A stretch of 64,000 nucleotides of DNA from assembly GCA_964036045.1 (NCBI GenBank), contig OZ038382.1, positions 125,860,556 to 125,924,555 on the forward strand, read 5' to 3'. The notes under the pieces were generated by a model. That model was not told the DNA's origin, searched no databases, and was given only the letters and a program-made list of their open reading frames with translations. Origin of the DNA: Eutreptiella sp. 'Long Island Sound 2002' (Eukaryota > Euglenozoa > Euglenophyceae > Eutreptiales > Eutreptiaceae). Of the stretch, positions 50,811-63,893 are shown in pieces. Position 1 is the first letter of the stretch; every line of letters starts with the position of its first letter. The position numbers were made by a program, and so were the translations under genes.

Positions 50811-53800
50811 CTAGACGTGGCCTGCTCCCTCCTGCTGCGATCTGCCCAGACTTTGTCCACCACGTTGCTGGGCTTTGAGTTCCTCTAACGTCCTCAACAT
50901 GTCCTCAGCAACCTCCTTGATCGACCTCACGCGGCGGTCTGGGCCGGGTCCTCCACCATAGCCTTTTCATTTGCCTTTCCCTTGGCCCTTTCTTTGGCCT
51001 TTTCCACCATCTCCGCCCCTTGCCTTCCAATCGGCAAGTCGTTGCTCCTTGGGCTTCTTGTCGGGATGGGTGGCGAAGTAGGCCTTCTTGTCAACCTCAT
51101 ATATTTTGCAATGCCGGTGGTCATGTGCATGGTTGTTCCCCTTGCCGTAGCAGACCCAGCAACCGTCGTGCTGTGATCTGTACTCGTGGAACGAGAGCGG
51201 CGGGTTCCCGATCCTCCGCCAGTCCTTGCGGTTCTTGTTGAACCTTGCGTCCAGGCGGTTCCACCTGGACCTGTCCTGCCCATGCTCCTTCATATTTTGC
51301 GCTACGAACGCAAAGAAGTGGGGTTCTTCGTGATTCTCTTGGGTGGTCGCGGTCCAGAGATCTTGGCCGCTTTCACTTCCTTCCTCCACGGTGCCGACCG
51401 TGTCCTCCTTGACCTCTCGGTGTTGGCGATCCTCCCGATGACCTCGATGTCCATGGCCCTGTTGATCCTGCACGTGGGCCTCGTTCTTGGCGTTGAGCTT
51501 CAGCTCCACCGTGATGTACTTCACGATCTCGTTCAGGCTCATGCCGGCGAGGATGACCTGCATCCTCAGCGGCTCTCCGCGCCTCCATTCTGCGTTGTTG
51601 AGGTGCATCAGCCTTTGCCCCATGGTGTCGCCGAATACCTCCACATAGACGGCGTTCTTCAACCCCAACATTCGGCTGGGCTCGCCGAGGTTTCGCCAGA
51701 AAAACTCCATTATTCCGGCGTGGCTGTCCTCCGATGCCTTGATCCGTACGGCAACGCGCTTCTTTGCTCTCTTCTTCTCCTCGTCCTCCACCTTCTTCTT
51801 CCAGTGGCCGGGGAGGACGTCCTTGAGCAGGTGTCGGATCTTGCTGGACTCATTCCAGTCCTCCACCAGCTTGAGGCTTCTTCGGTACTTGCGGATGTAC
51901 CGATTCCATTCCCGGACCCTCAACTCCCCGCACTCCAGCGGCAGCGGAATGGACCACAAATCCTCCAACTTCTGGTTGGGGGCGTCAACTCGCTCCTCGT
52001 ACTCCAGCCACTGGAGGGGGGCCTGCTCTGTCTGGTTCAATCCCTCGCGGATCTGATCCCTGAGCTCCTCCTTCAGGTCCTGCGCCAGCCTTTGTGGGAA
52101 TGTCCGACATACCCACTTGTCCCTTGGCGCTCCCTTCATCTCGCCGACGACCTCCTCGGCAAAGTCCTCCCAATCCAGGATGAAGTCATCCAGGTTGGAG
52201 GGGTTGCCATCATAGTAGGGGATTTTGATTCCCCTGAGGTCGTCAATCCTGATGGCGTCTCCGACGTCTGCAGCCACCACTCCACCGAGACGGATACCAC
52301 CTGTGGCCAGGGGGTGTGAGTACACTCCCCGTACATCCCTCTCATCCATGGAGTGCGGTCCAGTTGGGCCTGAACCCATGGGGCTTGGGATGCGGGAAGG
52401 ACTTGCTCCACCGGCTGTCCATATCCCCGTAATGGGGTCCTTCACCCACAGGTTTCCGCCTGGATGGCCTCGACCATGTCCGTCGGCGCTTCCTTTGGTT
52501 CGCCCCTGCATGGTCTGGATCTCCTCTTCCGCATAAACTGCATGGGCAGTCGTAGCGGTCGGTGGATCCTGGGCGGCATGGGACATCTGTACCGTCAGGC
52601 TCCTCAGGTCCGTGGTTGCGTGCTCTTCCCGCATGGACCCAGCCCGTGCCGTATGCTCCCCGAGCATTATGGAATCGCTGAACATGGGAACAAACGGCAG
52701 CGCATCCGGGTCAACACGCGGAGGCGCGTAAGGTGCCTCCGCAGGGCCGCCCATGGGTTTCTCCATGGCGCTCCTGAGGGTCTTAACCCGCTCCACCAGC
52801 TCTGCCGTTGCCGGCCTTGCCGGGAGCTCCGGACCCAAGGCGAGGGCTTGTAACTCCTCTAGCCTTTTCAGGCGTCCCGACATGTCCTCCAGCAGGTGGA
52901 GGAGGCTGTCCACCACTCGCTGCTGCTTCCGCAGGGCCATCTCCAGCTTCTCCTGGTACCGGTCCTGCTCCGCTCGCAGCTCCGCCATGTCTCTCTCCGC
53001 TTCCGACTGGTCATCCAGGATCCCCGCAATGTCCTCTTCTAGGCCGTCCTTCTGGTTGTCCAGGCGGTCGAGGTGCTGCACGATGGCGTCCATCCCCATC
53101 TTTGGGTACTTGCCGATGAGGAACGATACCTGCTCGCAGTGGCACTCAACGTGCTTTCCACCTGATCCGGCGCATCCCACGGTTCTCGGCGCCTCAGACT
53201 CCTCCGCCATGGGTGTGTCGCCCATGTTATCCCGCTTTGGCTCCGTGTGCCAGGCGGCAGGCGCCGTTCTGGCTCTGGTAGGCCTCTCCGACGCCTCGGC
53301 GTCATGCTCCAGGCTCGGAGGCCGTGTGCGCCCTTGTGGGGGGTCTGGCCATCTCCTCTGATTGCCAAGGGAAAGCGGTCCGATAGCCATCGGAATGCCC
53401 CTCGGAATCTGCAGCTGACCACAGCCTGACCAGGCTGGGATCCGTCTCCATCGCCCTGGCTTCCGCCGCGGGTTTCGGGGACCCGCGCTTCCGGTAACGC
53501 CGGGCCCTGCCGTTGCTGCCAGTCTCCTCCAACTCCTCCGCAGCGGAGCGGAGATTGCAAGCCTTGCGGCATTGCCTTTCACACATGGAGGCCAGGTCCT
53601 CCATGTCTAGCCCATGTCCTACAAGGGCTCTCCGTCCTGAGCATCTTCGCTCTTCTCGGGCTTCCAAGTCCGGCGTCGACTCCACGGACTCCACGATCTG
53701 CACCCGGGGCGTCCTTGGGCAGGGCTCATGAGGGCCCAAGTCCCCGGTGCGGCGGTAGGGGGCAGGTAAGCCTCTGCCACCATAAAGAAGGTCCCTACCA

Positions 53801-53904
53801 GGATCGGCCCCTGCTGTACCCCTTCCACCATTTCCTGTCACTCCTATGGTCTTGCTTCTCACCAGGTTCTGCATGATCCTGCCCAATCCTGCACAATTTC
53901 CCAT
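50811..53904 (-). pseudogene. gag: gag of Gypsy copy 2
   Basis: The layout is the same as in copy 1. An ATG inside the LTR (the MQNLVRSK start near 53871) is followed by a frame through the PBS, a coiled coil (about 52830-53090), a capsid-like region beginning IKIPYYDGNPSNL (near 52215) and the Cys/His knuckle CWVC...HDHRHC (near 51115-51170). A frameshift near 53310 and a TGA near 50967 break it. The terminal TAG at 50811-50813 and the following AGG AGC CCC CAC context match copy 1 exactly, and the downstream hairpin (50769-50785) is kept. Confidence 0.85.
53770..53782 (-). other. Primer binding site of Gypsy copy 2
   Basis: TGGTGGCAGAGGC on minus directly follows the LTR end CTTTA, at the position and with nearly the sequence of the copy 1 site. 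Confidence 0.65.
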
Positions 53905-56223
53905 AAAGAATAGTAAAATATGGCTCCTTCACACAAATCCTGTTCCCTTGCAATAACCAACTCCCAAGTACAATAGCTCAAATCTAAATAATCCACACTG
54001 AGGGCTTCCAAGGGTGTTTGAGGTCCCGCGTTGACACTCAACAACTCCTTTCAACACGCCGGTCGTCTCACGGTGCACACAGAGACACGGGCGTTGGGCA
54101 TGTACATAGAATTGCACCAATAGAATAATGCAAAAGCCCTGAAATTGGCATATGAACACCAATCAAGCAAAATTGGGGAAAGAGGTAAACATACACAGTC
54201 ACAGCCATAGACACCTCATTCCCTGGACTTAAGACCTTCCCTTGACTCACCAACATATTGCCCTGAACCAGGTCAAATAACATGACTAAATGCCATGTGC
54301 CAAACGTCACTACACAAACCCCAAAAATGTGTTCATTCCCCAGTCTCTAAATCCTAGCCCAATGGGGGAGGTGGCTCGTCATGGCCTAGAGTGCCACTCA
54401 AGACCATACCCTACCCTGACATAACCTTGGTTGGACTTGGAGTCCATTGGTCTTGGAGAATTGCCCCATGCAGATGACCTCACAACATAGCAAAATTAGG
54501 CAAATCACACCATAGTGCCCAAAATTCAATTATATACTCAAAAATGCATACCGCAAATATTCAAATGCTCCATGCATGTGTCAAACCGGAAAGTAATATA
54601 CAAGGGTGATATAGACCCAAAGTCGATGCGCAAGAATATCCCAACCTTGGCTCCCAAACCCCTCCAGATATCTACATGCCATGCTTCACAAGTCAACACA
54701 CCAATTTGAGACCTAATTTTGTGAGGCCTCGTGTGCCACGCCAAAGTGACCACGTGATCCGGCATATGGTGAGGTGCAACACAAAGCATATACCAACATA
54801 TAAGCAACATACCATAGTTCATGGATATCTAGGCACCTTACTGTTAGCCGACCAGTTGAGCACATAAAATACGAAAATGAGCATAAAATGAGGTCAAAAA
54901 CATGCAAATGATGCTAAATTCAAGATAATCACAATAGTATATAACTTCGCGCACCCATGGTATCAACATATGGTTCAAACCACAATCGCTTGGGACCATT
55001 TGCGAACAATCCCCCCACTTGGATCCCCAGATGAACGCATGGAGATGCCTTCGAACCTCCTCACGACACGTACCATGAAAATGGGAAAATTGATAGTGGC
55101 GCTTGTGGGTTGCTCCGGAAGCCTTCCCACATGCACTATATGGGCGGTAGACTTAGTCTAGCGCTATGGAGCACACCATTTGGACATGGGCAAAGCCTTT
55201 GCCACGTGCGACTCCATGCATCTTCCTACAACCAGATATATATAAAATGGGCGTGAGCATAGCGAAGCACATACCATGCATATAACATATACCCTCAAAA
55301 ATGGCTTCCACCATGGTATGTCATGACCCTCCATGGCCATAACTTCACGTTAAAAATACGTAGGAACCCAAAGAAAGTTTCTATGCAACACCAACACTCA
55401 TGCGGTACACTCCAAAGTTGCATTAAAATATCCGGTTCCATGGTCCAAGAGTTATAAATCAATTTCTACCCCTTGACCATTATCCCTTGCTACGCCGGGT
55501 ATGTGTACACATCAAGGGCGTTTGACGCTTTCTAAATTAAGTTGAGACCAAGGTGATTCTAGCCCATATCTCAAAATTCGGATTCCTCGCGGTGAGCTGG
55601 AGATATGATCTTTCGAAGTGGCCTCACGAATCAATTTTATTTCGCCTATATCTCCAAGAAAAAGGAAGGAGACAACAAAAGGAAGGTTGATTTGTGATCG
55701 GGGAATAATGTAGGACCACTGGAAATTCATCATATCCAGTTTGGTGACCTCGAAGTCGAAAATCCGATTCTGAATGTCTGAAAAAATCTGATTGGTTTTG
55801 CGAGTGTATAAAATGAAAATTGCGGAAGCAACGTCCCCTTTTCTGATGAAAATTGACCCTTCATCAGGGTTTCCGCTAAAATATCTGGAAATAACAGTTA
55901 ACCAATCGGTTACCGCAAAATCGCGAGCAAACTGCCAGTCCCCGATACATTGACAATCAGAACGGATAACTGAAAAATTACGGAAACATTATGATAAAAA
56001 AACCCTGTTGATTCCTGATATTTTGATATATAAATCTCAGCCGGCGGCGCCTCGGTATTGAATATGGCCCCTCATAGCTGGAATGGCCAAGCCTATCAGA
56101 CTTTCACATCAGGTTACGTCAGGTGGATGAGAGAGTATGATATCAGCCAATGGCGGCCTGCCGGCCCATAGATACACACCCCAAGTGACCCACAGATGGC
56201 CACAGCGGTCCGAACCGGCTTCA
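53783..56223 (-). repeat. 5' LTR of Gypsy copy 2
   Basis: On minus it begins TGAAGCCGGTTCGGAC (56223 downward) and ends CTTCTTTA. It is about 2441 bp and clearly more diverged from the copy 1 LTRs than those are from each other. The part near 55500-55800 is especially different. Confidence 0.9.
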
Positions 56224-59200
56224 CCAGGAAATGAACCTAGCTTACGCTTGTGGCCAGCAAGTGCTGCAGCCTTTTGGTTCAATACCAATGGCAGTTTGTA
56301 TGCTGTTTACTCCAATCCAGGCCTCCTCGCGTTGATCACACAATCGCTAAAAGTGAATTTGGCGGTTTCCGCTACGGTTAACATTGTTCGAAATTCTGTG
56401 AAAATGACACGTCGCTGGAATGCAGTCACAATGAAGCAGGCTCACACATGTCTTGCAACAGTTGCTTGTGCACTTGTCAAAAATGGAAAGGTTGGTCACG
56501 TTATAATGACCATCTGCAACTGCTACTAACAAACAGGCTTCAAATTCTTGCCTCTGCCCTGAGCATACCACATAAAAGGAAAAGAAATTGCCGACCCGAA
56601 AAAATTGGGCTTTTTTTAAAAAACAGCCCATCACAGACCATCAGCCTTGGTACTTGTGCTCATGTCCATGGAGAGCACAACATCCACAATAGTAAGGCAG
56701 CATCTTGATCCCCCAGGCCCATTCCATGCTCAATTTCCAATGAAACGACATTGTTGTTGAGCATAATGACTGCTTGTATTACGCCTTGGCTCACTATCTC
56801 CAGAATTCGACCCCATGTGCCAGGTTGCACCAGCCAATGCCACCGTGAAATCCAGAAATTAGGCAGTTGACCCCAGCAGGCTCACTGTACCAGCCTGCTC
56901 CACTGCTCAAGCACTACCATCTTTATCTAAATTCCTGATTACCTGGGTTTGGAGAGCACAGGAGCATTTTGCTACACACCTTGTGACAAACCTTCTTCAA
57001 CATGCACAGAACCGTCACAGAGAGCCTGAGTGAATACCATCAAAAGCATCAGATGACACACAACGACTGCGAGGGAGCATTTCGGCAGGCGGGAGACGTG
57101 GCACTAGACGGGAGCTGTCGCACATTGTATAACATGTGCATGACTAACAGTTCTGGACATTTATCATGAAAGACTGAACCAAGAACCTAACGGTGTTCTA
57201 ATATGGAACCGGAAAGATGTCCTTGATTAGTGCCCTATAGATTTTGATGAAATCCTGCAGGTTTTTGATGGTGAAATCCCAAAACCAAAGGAGCAAGTAG
57301 AGCAAGAACAGGATGTGAATCGAATCAATGAATAGTTTGAAATCCAGTGTAACACAGAAGGGCTGCAGATAGACAAAGCAGCTTTACATACAAAGATTCA
57401 ATCACAAATGGATGGTACAAGAGATTTTATGTGAAAACTGGCCTGACTCTAGCCTCCAAGTTAGCATCAAGCACTTCATGTGCACTCTTTTGGATGAAAT
57501 GGAGCTGGTTAGGAATGTGGGGCATAGGAGTTAGGCCAGACACAGATTATGACTTGGCCAAGCAACTGAAATCAGAAACAGTCTAAAGATAGAACCACAA
57601 TAAGTGGTAGAGACAATTGAGTATAGAGGTCTTGGGGTGCGAGACCACTAGGCTTAACCTCGAAGGCCTAAAGCATGAAGTGCCTATTTTATTTCGGTAT
57701 ATTCCTCTAAAGGAAGATACCTCCGCTCAGTTGAGTGGTAGGGGTGAACTTCATGGGGGGCTAGGGTTATAACCCTAGTTACTTTGAGAACGTGTACTAA
57801 AGCTTCAAAAGAGTGATAAAAATACTTAAGTTAGTTTAGCATCAACAGAAGGGTTTTAAGGGGGGCTTGGCCTGGATCAAGCCCTCCAAGAAGGACATGG
57901 CAGTGACTTTTTCTTACTCCCCCCTGGAGTACTAGTTAGCTAAGCTACTAGGACCAAGGAAAAAGGCTCAAATATTCCCAAAATTACCTCTGAAAATGCA
58001 TTAAACTTACCAAAAAACATCGTCATCAGTTCATAGAAGCCTATCACACTGTAGGTACCCTCGAAAAACAGTGTAATGTACCGTGAATGGTGTCCCTGCG
58101 ATGGGGCATTCCTCAAAGGTCGCCGGCGTGCGACGGAGCCTTTTGGTAAAAATTTGGGGGTGATGGGGTTTGAACCCAGGACTCCCTCCCTAGAGCACAT
58201 ATGCTTGCCCACTAGGGTACAGTCGAACGCTCTAATGCGGACGGCTATCGCTGCATAAACAGCACTTTAGTAAACGTCCTGACCAAGGGCAAGGGCGGAA
58301 CAATACTCCCAATGGAGGACACAAATATCCAGGGGCTGAAAAAAATAGAAAATGTAACCAACAGGGAGTGAATCCTGTGGTTTAGCGGAAGGTGTAGCGA
58401 TTTAAAAAGTCAAATCGCTAAAAATCGATGAAATCACACGAGAAGTTGTCATTTTTACACCAAAGCCTAAAGTCGCAGACAAGCGCAACAGAAGCGGACT
58501 TCAAAAGCAGGGTTGCGCAAGCATAAACGGCTCTTGAAAAAGAAGGGATGAGCCATAGTTTTGAAAGTTCTAAGAGAAGTTTTTGCACAGTTGCATGAAA
58601 ATTTTTATAAACTTTAGGGAAAAGTATTCGAACTCAACCCACACCACAGAGCAGGTGGACAACCCACCTCTCAGGTATGCCAGTGTCGTTTCACACGCAT
58701 GCATAGCGTTCGTGTTGTTTGCTTCGTTAAAACGTTAGGGTTGTCAACGCTGTGTTCGTTGGGGGTTCGGGTGCTCCTCTCTCTTGCTCTGCACGGGTCA
58801 AAATAGGAATGAAAGGTATGTGATGCGAATGGAGCGCGCAGTGCGCACGTAGGGTTAGAATATGCGCTGGGCGCGCGATGCATCTGCCTAATTTAGGCAT
58901 TCACACGCTGTGGCGCTTTCCCTGTACTCCAATTCACCGTTGTTCTCTCTTCACAGGTAAGAAAAGAAAGTGCTTGTTCGTGTTTGCGTTGCCGTAGCGC
59001 TAAAGTAGGGTTGCTGAAAACGCTTAGGGTTGTTTTGCGCTGTGCAGTGCGCCACTTTCTCTCCTCTTTCTGCAGGAAACCAGACAAGGAAAGCGTGCAT
59101 GACACACAGTGCATTACTCGCTTACGGTGGTTAATAATTCGCTGTAGGTTTGTTTAAGCGCGTAGGGTTGTTTTGCGCTCGCCTTTTCCTCAGCATTCAC

Positions 59201-60839
59201 ATGATGCGTGGTGAGTAAGGAAGGTAAGCCCAGGGGGGGGGGTCACCTCCTGGTTGAGTCACGCTTGTGATTGGTTATGTCGGGTGAAATTAGGTAAAAA
59301 CAACAGGAAATGGAGGAATTGTGCATACCTGTGCATGCATATGACGCATCAAAGGGTAGGCCACGCGAAGTGCGCACGGTAAACTTTGTTTAGGTTACCC
59401 AGGGGCTCCACCTTACGATCTATAAGAGAACGTGTGGAGTTCCTTAAGCTTCCTTGCTTGATAGGGGCGTTTGTGGACAGCGTATTATAGGGCAGACTGA
59501 GAAGTGTATAACACGTGGAGTCTGTCTTGGTTCCTCCGCTGCAAACGCTCCTGCATCCGCCTTTGTTCTTCAGGTGGGAAGGGTCATTGGTGCAGTCCCA
59601 CGTGGGCAGCGCTAGACTATGCAGCGCGGATCACAAAAAAAAAGGAATAACTGCAACTCAACCAGGAGTGGTGAGTGCAGACTGACTTCATCGCCTTCCA
59701 CGCTGTGCACGCACGCTGAGCACTCTCTCACCCGAAGCCCTGACAGGGAAACGCGTAGTGGCGTCCCTGTTGGGCCACGGCCGCTTAGTGGCGCTTTGTT
59801 CTCTTGCTTTCTCACAGGAGGGTCAGTAGGACCCATGACTCCTTCCACAGCAACACCAAGTAGCGTGTGTAGGTGTTAGGGTCAGCAGGCCTGGCAGGAG
59901 TTGAGTGCAAGTGATGAGGGCTCACCCTGCCTTCGAAGGCCGGTGCTGGCGTTAGTGAGTGTAGTGTAGTTGTGTCTCCTGTCCCGCTTGCTTTTCCACG
60001 TGGGCAGGGGAGTGCGTTAGCTTTTGGCCTCTAGCAAAAAATGGGCGTTTTGTATGCCCTTAGCACACTTGGCCACCCCTCCCCTCTAGTAGGTAGGGCT
60101 TTGCCGTCTTCCCCCAAGGATAGGCGCAAGCACAGAAATTGGGCGCCATAGGAGCGGTACTAGTAACTGACTAGGACCTTCGGTCCGACATCAGCAAAGC
60201 CTGTTGATTCGGGAGCCACGCTGGGGAGAGAAGTGAGACACAGACAGACATACGTAGCATACTTAGGGGTAAGGTAAACCCTATAAGGAAGGGTAGAACC
60301 CCATTGGTCTGGACCAGTCAGAGGTCCTAACTGTGGGTTTGCTTGTCCCCAAGGAGGGAAGGCACACCTTGCCTCATAACACCTTGCTTGTCATTCCCCC
60401 CTGGTGTAGTAAGCCACCGTTCTTCTTTGGCTCCCCAAGTTCATTACATCAGGGCAGTCCCCATGCAACACATGGTCAACAAGGCATACAGTTGCTAGGT
60501 GGCTGAAAGCCTGATAAGCGGCCGCCTGGTGCCCACTGGAAACCATAGGCATGGGACTGCAGGGCACAGCCAGGGTTAGTGCAGTGCTCAGTAAGCAGTG
60601 GTCTGTGAAAAACCAATGGCCTTCGGCCAGGGAGTGGTTGTCACGGAGGCTAGCGGTCCTGTCCTGTGATGCAATGCGGGGCAACTGTGACAACTGCTCT
60701 TACACCCATACACAGGCACGTCTGCACAAGAGTGCTCACTGCACCTGTGAGGTTAGAACACAGTCAGTAGACTGACATAGGGAAATTAATTTCTCTTTTT
60801 ACGCTGGGACAGAGTCTCAGCACAGCTTAGTAGCTGCCC
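56224..60839. other. Low-information region between Gypsy copy 2 and the chromodomain remnant
   Basis: No intact gene is seen. On minus at about 56347-56720 there is Cys-rich, normal-looking coding sequence (LPYYCGCCALHGHEHKY; DKCTSNCCKTC) interrupted by stops. It hints at a decayed zinc-cluster protein such as a transposase but is unassigned. About 58660-59200 contains recurring GTTAGGGTTGT / TTAGGGTTGTTTTGCGCT phrases, probably old duplications. A possible chromovirus PPT and LTR start (minus AGGGGGGAA then TGACAAGC, plus 60386-60402) lies 440 bases past the chromodomain stop. One SINE is listed separately. Confidence 0.4.
58050..58228 (-). mobile_element. tRNA-derived SINE (or tRNA pseudogene)
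   Basis: On minus an A-box-like TAGTGGGCAAGC (58203-58214) is followed 25 bases later by a perfect B box GGTTCAAACCC (58167-58177), the spacing of an internal pol III promoter. Between them lies GTGCTCTAGGGAGGGAGTCCT, as in plant tRNA-derived SINE heads. It does not fold into a full tRNA cloverleaf by eye. The downstream body to ~58050 is unrelated to tRNA. The left limit is a guess. Confidence 0.5.
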
Positions 60840-60993
60840 CTAGTTGTTCTCAACAAGGTAGGAGCGGAAGATGGGGTTGATACTCCCATCTGGTTGTATG
60901 AAGGCTGACATAGGTTCCCAGGTCGCCTCAGATAACCCATAGCCATCCCACAGGGTTAGGAATTTCCAGCCCTGTTTATACTCGTGGCGCGCA
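60840..60993 (-). pseudogene. Chromodomain fragment from a chromovirus-type Gypsy pol
   Basis: The last 51 codons before a TAG at 60840-60842 read RHEYKQGWKFLTLWDGYG then LSEATWEPMSAF and INPIFRSYLVENN. This matches the second half of a chromodomain (W-x-G-Y-x-x-x-x-x-T-W-E-P). Such domains end integrases of chromoviruses and guide insertion to marked chromatin. The N-terminal half is missing because Gypsy copy 3 ends at 60994. Integrases of copies 1 and 2 have no such domain, so this is a different element family. Confidence 0.75.
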
Positions 60994-63348
60994 TAAGGAA
61001 GGTCCCTACCAGGACCGGCCCCCGCTGTGCCCCTTCCGCCTGTTACCCCTGCTGATTTACTCCGGATCAGCGATTGCATTCTTCAAATTCCAGGGTCCAA
61101 AATCCAAAAATATAAAAAGTAAAATCCTCTGTCAACCCTGAACGGCAACCAGATCCCACAAATACAGCAATAACCCAATCCACAATCCAATCCACACTGC
61201 GGGCTTCCGTTCAGCAAACCGGTCGTCCCACGGTGGCGGGCATGTACAAGAATTGCACCAAAGAGGAAAGCCCTGAAATTGACATGTGAACACAATATGA
61301 ACAAATGTGAGGAAGGATAGTAACATACAGAATCACTGCCATGTACCCTTGTTCCTTGGAGTCAAGACCTCCCCTTGACTCATCACTGTGATGCCTTGAA
61401 CCAGGTCCAAGTGCATGGCTAAGTTACATGTGTCACAAGTCACTACATAACCCCTAAAAAGTGTTCATCCCCAAGCCTCTAAATCCTAGCCCAATTGGGG
61501 AGGTGGCATGTCATGGCCTAGAGTGGCACTCAGGACCATGCTATACCCTGACATATACTTAGTTGGACTTGGGGTTGAATGGGCTTGGAGATATGCTCCA
61601 GGAGTTTGAACTCATAACATGCCAAAAAACTGCCAATTCACACCATATTGGCCATATATCAAATATATGCTCAAAATTGAAGTTACCACTTATCCGAAGG
61701 CTCAAAGTATGCATGGAATCGAGGTCTAGTATTCATGGAGGATAGAGACCAAAGGTCATGCCCATGTACATCCCCATCTTACCCTCGAAACCCCTTCGGA
61801 TATGGGCGCCACGCACTGCCCAAGTCAGCCGTTGCTCTTGAGACCAATTGTTGTGATCCTTCGTGCGCCAAGCCAAATGGAGTACGCGATCCGGCATATG
61901 GTGGTGTTCAACTCCAAAGATTCTGCCAACATATGAACAACATACCATGGTTCGACTCTCCATAGGCTTCTTGCTGTTTGCCGACCAGGTAAGTACACAA
62001 AACGCAAAAATGAGCAAAAATTGAGGTCAAAAACATGAAAATATGTGCAAATGCAAAGTTGTCATGATAGTATATCTCTATGCTCACCCATGCTTTCCGC
62101 TCATGGTTCGATACACAAATGACTGGAACCATTTGCGAACAATTCCCCCACTTGAATCCCCAATCGGGCGCATGGAGATACCTTCGCCACTCATATCTAC
62201 ATGCCCCATGAAAATGGGAGTGCACTCATGGATCTCTTTGCCAAACATACCATGAGCAATACATACGCGGTAGACTTAGTCTAGCGCTTTGAATTCCACA
62301 ATTGGGACATGGGCGAGTCCCTTGTCACGTGTGGCTCTCCATCTCTTCGGCCACACGAAGATATATAACATGGGCGTGAGCATATCAAGACATATACTAC
62401 CAATATCACACATAGCCCTTAAATTTAGCTCCCACCATGGTATGCCATGCCCCTCCAAGGTCCTAACTTTGGGTTAAATGGACTTGGGAACCTAAGAAAA
62501 GATGCTATGCAACCGCAAGACTCATGCGCTACACTCGAAAGTCATAATATCAAGTCCGGACACATGGTCATCAAGTTCTAAACAAGTTTCTACCATGTTG
62601 ACCACGATCCTATGATACAACGAGTGTGTGTGACGACTTAAGGCGTTGGACCCTACCAAAAATAAGTTGAGACTAAGGCGCTTGCAACCCAACTTTCCTT
62701 ATTCTCTTTCCTCACACTCGCGCATAGATATGGCCCTTCATTGTGGTCCCACGATTCACTTTTGTTTCCCTTATATCTCCAAGTCAAATGGGTGGCAAGT
62801 ATAAGGGAAACCTGATTTGGGCATAGGGAAAGGAGTATGACCACTTGAAGAAGACCAATTCAAGTGCGGCGATGTCGAAGTCGAAAATCTGATTTCGACA
62901 TCGCGAAAAATTCAGATTAAAATTTCGAGTGCATATTCAGAAAATTGCGGAAGCAACCAACCCTTTACTGATGTAATCTGACCCTTCATCGGGGTTTCCG
63001 CCAAAATATCTGGAAATAACAGTTAACCAATCGGTTACCGCAAATTCGCGAGCCAACTGACAGTCGCCGATACATTGACCATCAGAACGGAAGGCGGAAA
63101 AATTACGGAAACATTATGATAAAAAAACCCTGTTGATTCCTGATATTCTGATATATAAATCTCCGCTGGCGGCGCCTCGGTACTGAATATGGCCGCTCAT
63201 AGCCAAAATGGCCAAACCTATCACACTATCACATCAGGTTAGGTCAGGTGGATGGGAGAGTATGGTATCAGCCAATGGCGGCTTGCCGGCATATAGATAC
63301 ACACCCCAAGTGACCCAAAGATGGCCACGGGGGTCCGAACCGGCTTCA
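60994..63348 (-). repeat. 3' LTR of Gypsy copy 3
   Basis: It begins TGAAGCCGG (63348 downward) after the PPT and ends CCTTCCTTA at 60994. It is about 2355 bp and colinear with the copy 1 LTRs. Its last 86 bases again carry the ATG-initiated frame MQSLIRSKSAGVTGG, here running on into the chromodomain fragment. Confidence 0.92.
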
Positions 63349-63359
63349 CCCCCCTTCTC
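63349..63359 (-). other. Polypurine tract of Gypsy copy 3
   Basis: GAGAAGGGGGG on minus lies immediately before the LTR start, identical to copy 1. Confidence 0.88.
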
Positions 63360-63893
63360 AGAGGGTTGTTACCGCTTGGAAGCCATTGAAGAGAGGACGG
63401 GAGGACCCCAATGGGCTCCAACCCCCCCCCCATGTCCCAAGGACACATGGAGGCCCCAGACACGTGGTAGGCGTTCCCCACGCCCCAAGGGAGGGGTGAG
63501 GACACTGATAATCGGTGCCCTACGCCATATCCGGTCTCCTCTTGATCTACAACATGGACCAAGGGGATCAAAGATAGGGAAACGTCGTCAGTCGACCTAA
63601 ATAAGTATACCACAATGAAATATATATGTGGAGATCGAGTGAAGGGGGTGTATGGCCAATCAAGGCCCAAAAATCCCCGGATGAACGCCCTCACCCGTCT
63701 CCGAAGCACAAAAACAAACAAAAATGCCAAGGGGGATCCATTACGGTGCTACAGCAGCAACCAAATGGACCAACACGTCCTTGACATCCAAAGAAATGTT
63801 CTTTTTCTTCAGGTAGTCCATCCAGACCGTGGTGTACCTCGGCACAAAACTGCTCGGAGGCTCCCACAAATCCCTGGATGCGGTGAATCCCTT

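Larger units (their letters stand above)
45992..56223 (-). mobile_element. Ty3/Gypsy retrotransposon, copy 2 (3'-truncated, split by the giant LINE)
   Basis: It runs leftward from the 5' LTR (53783-56223) through PBS, gag, protease, extra domain, RT, RNase H and integrase, and stops at the pol tail. It is the same family as copy 1 at about 85-90% protein identity by eye, but with several frameshifts. The missing pol tail lies at 20967-21044, beyond the LINE; 3' UTR and 3' LTR are absent. It is older than copy 1 judging by the damage and LTR divergence. Confidence 0.9.

Noticed and set aside
58154-58228. Functional tRNA gene
   Set aside because: A and B boxes are present but no acceptor-stem pairing or clear anticodon arm could be drawn.
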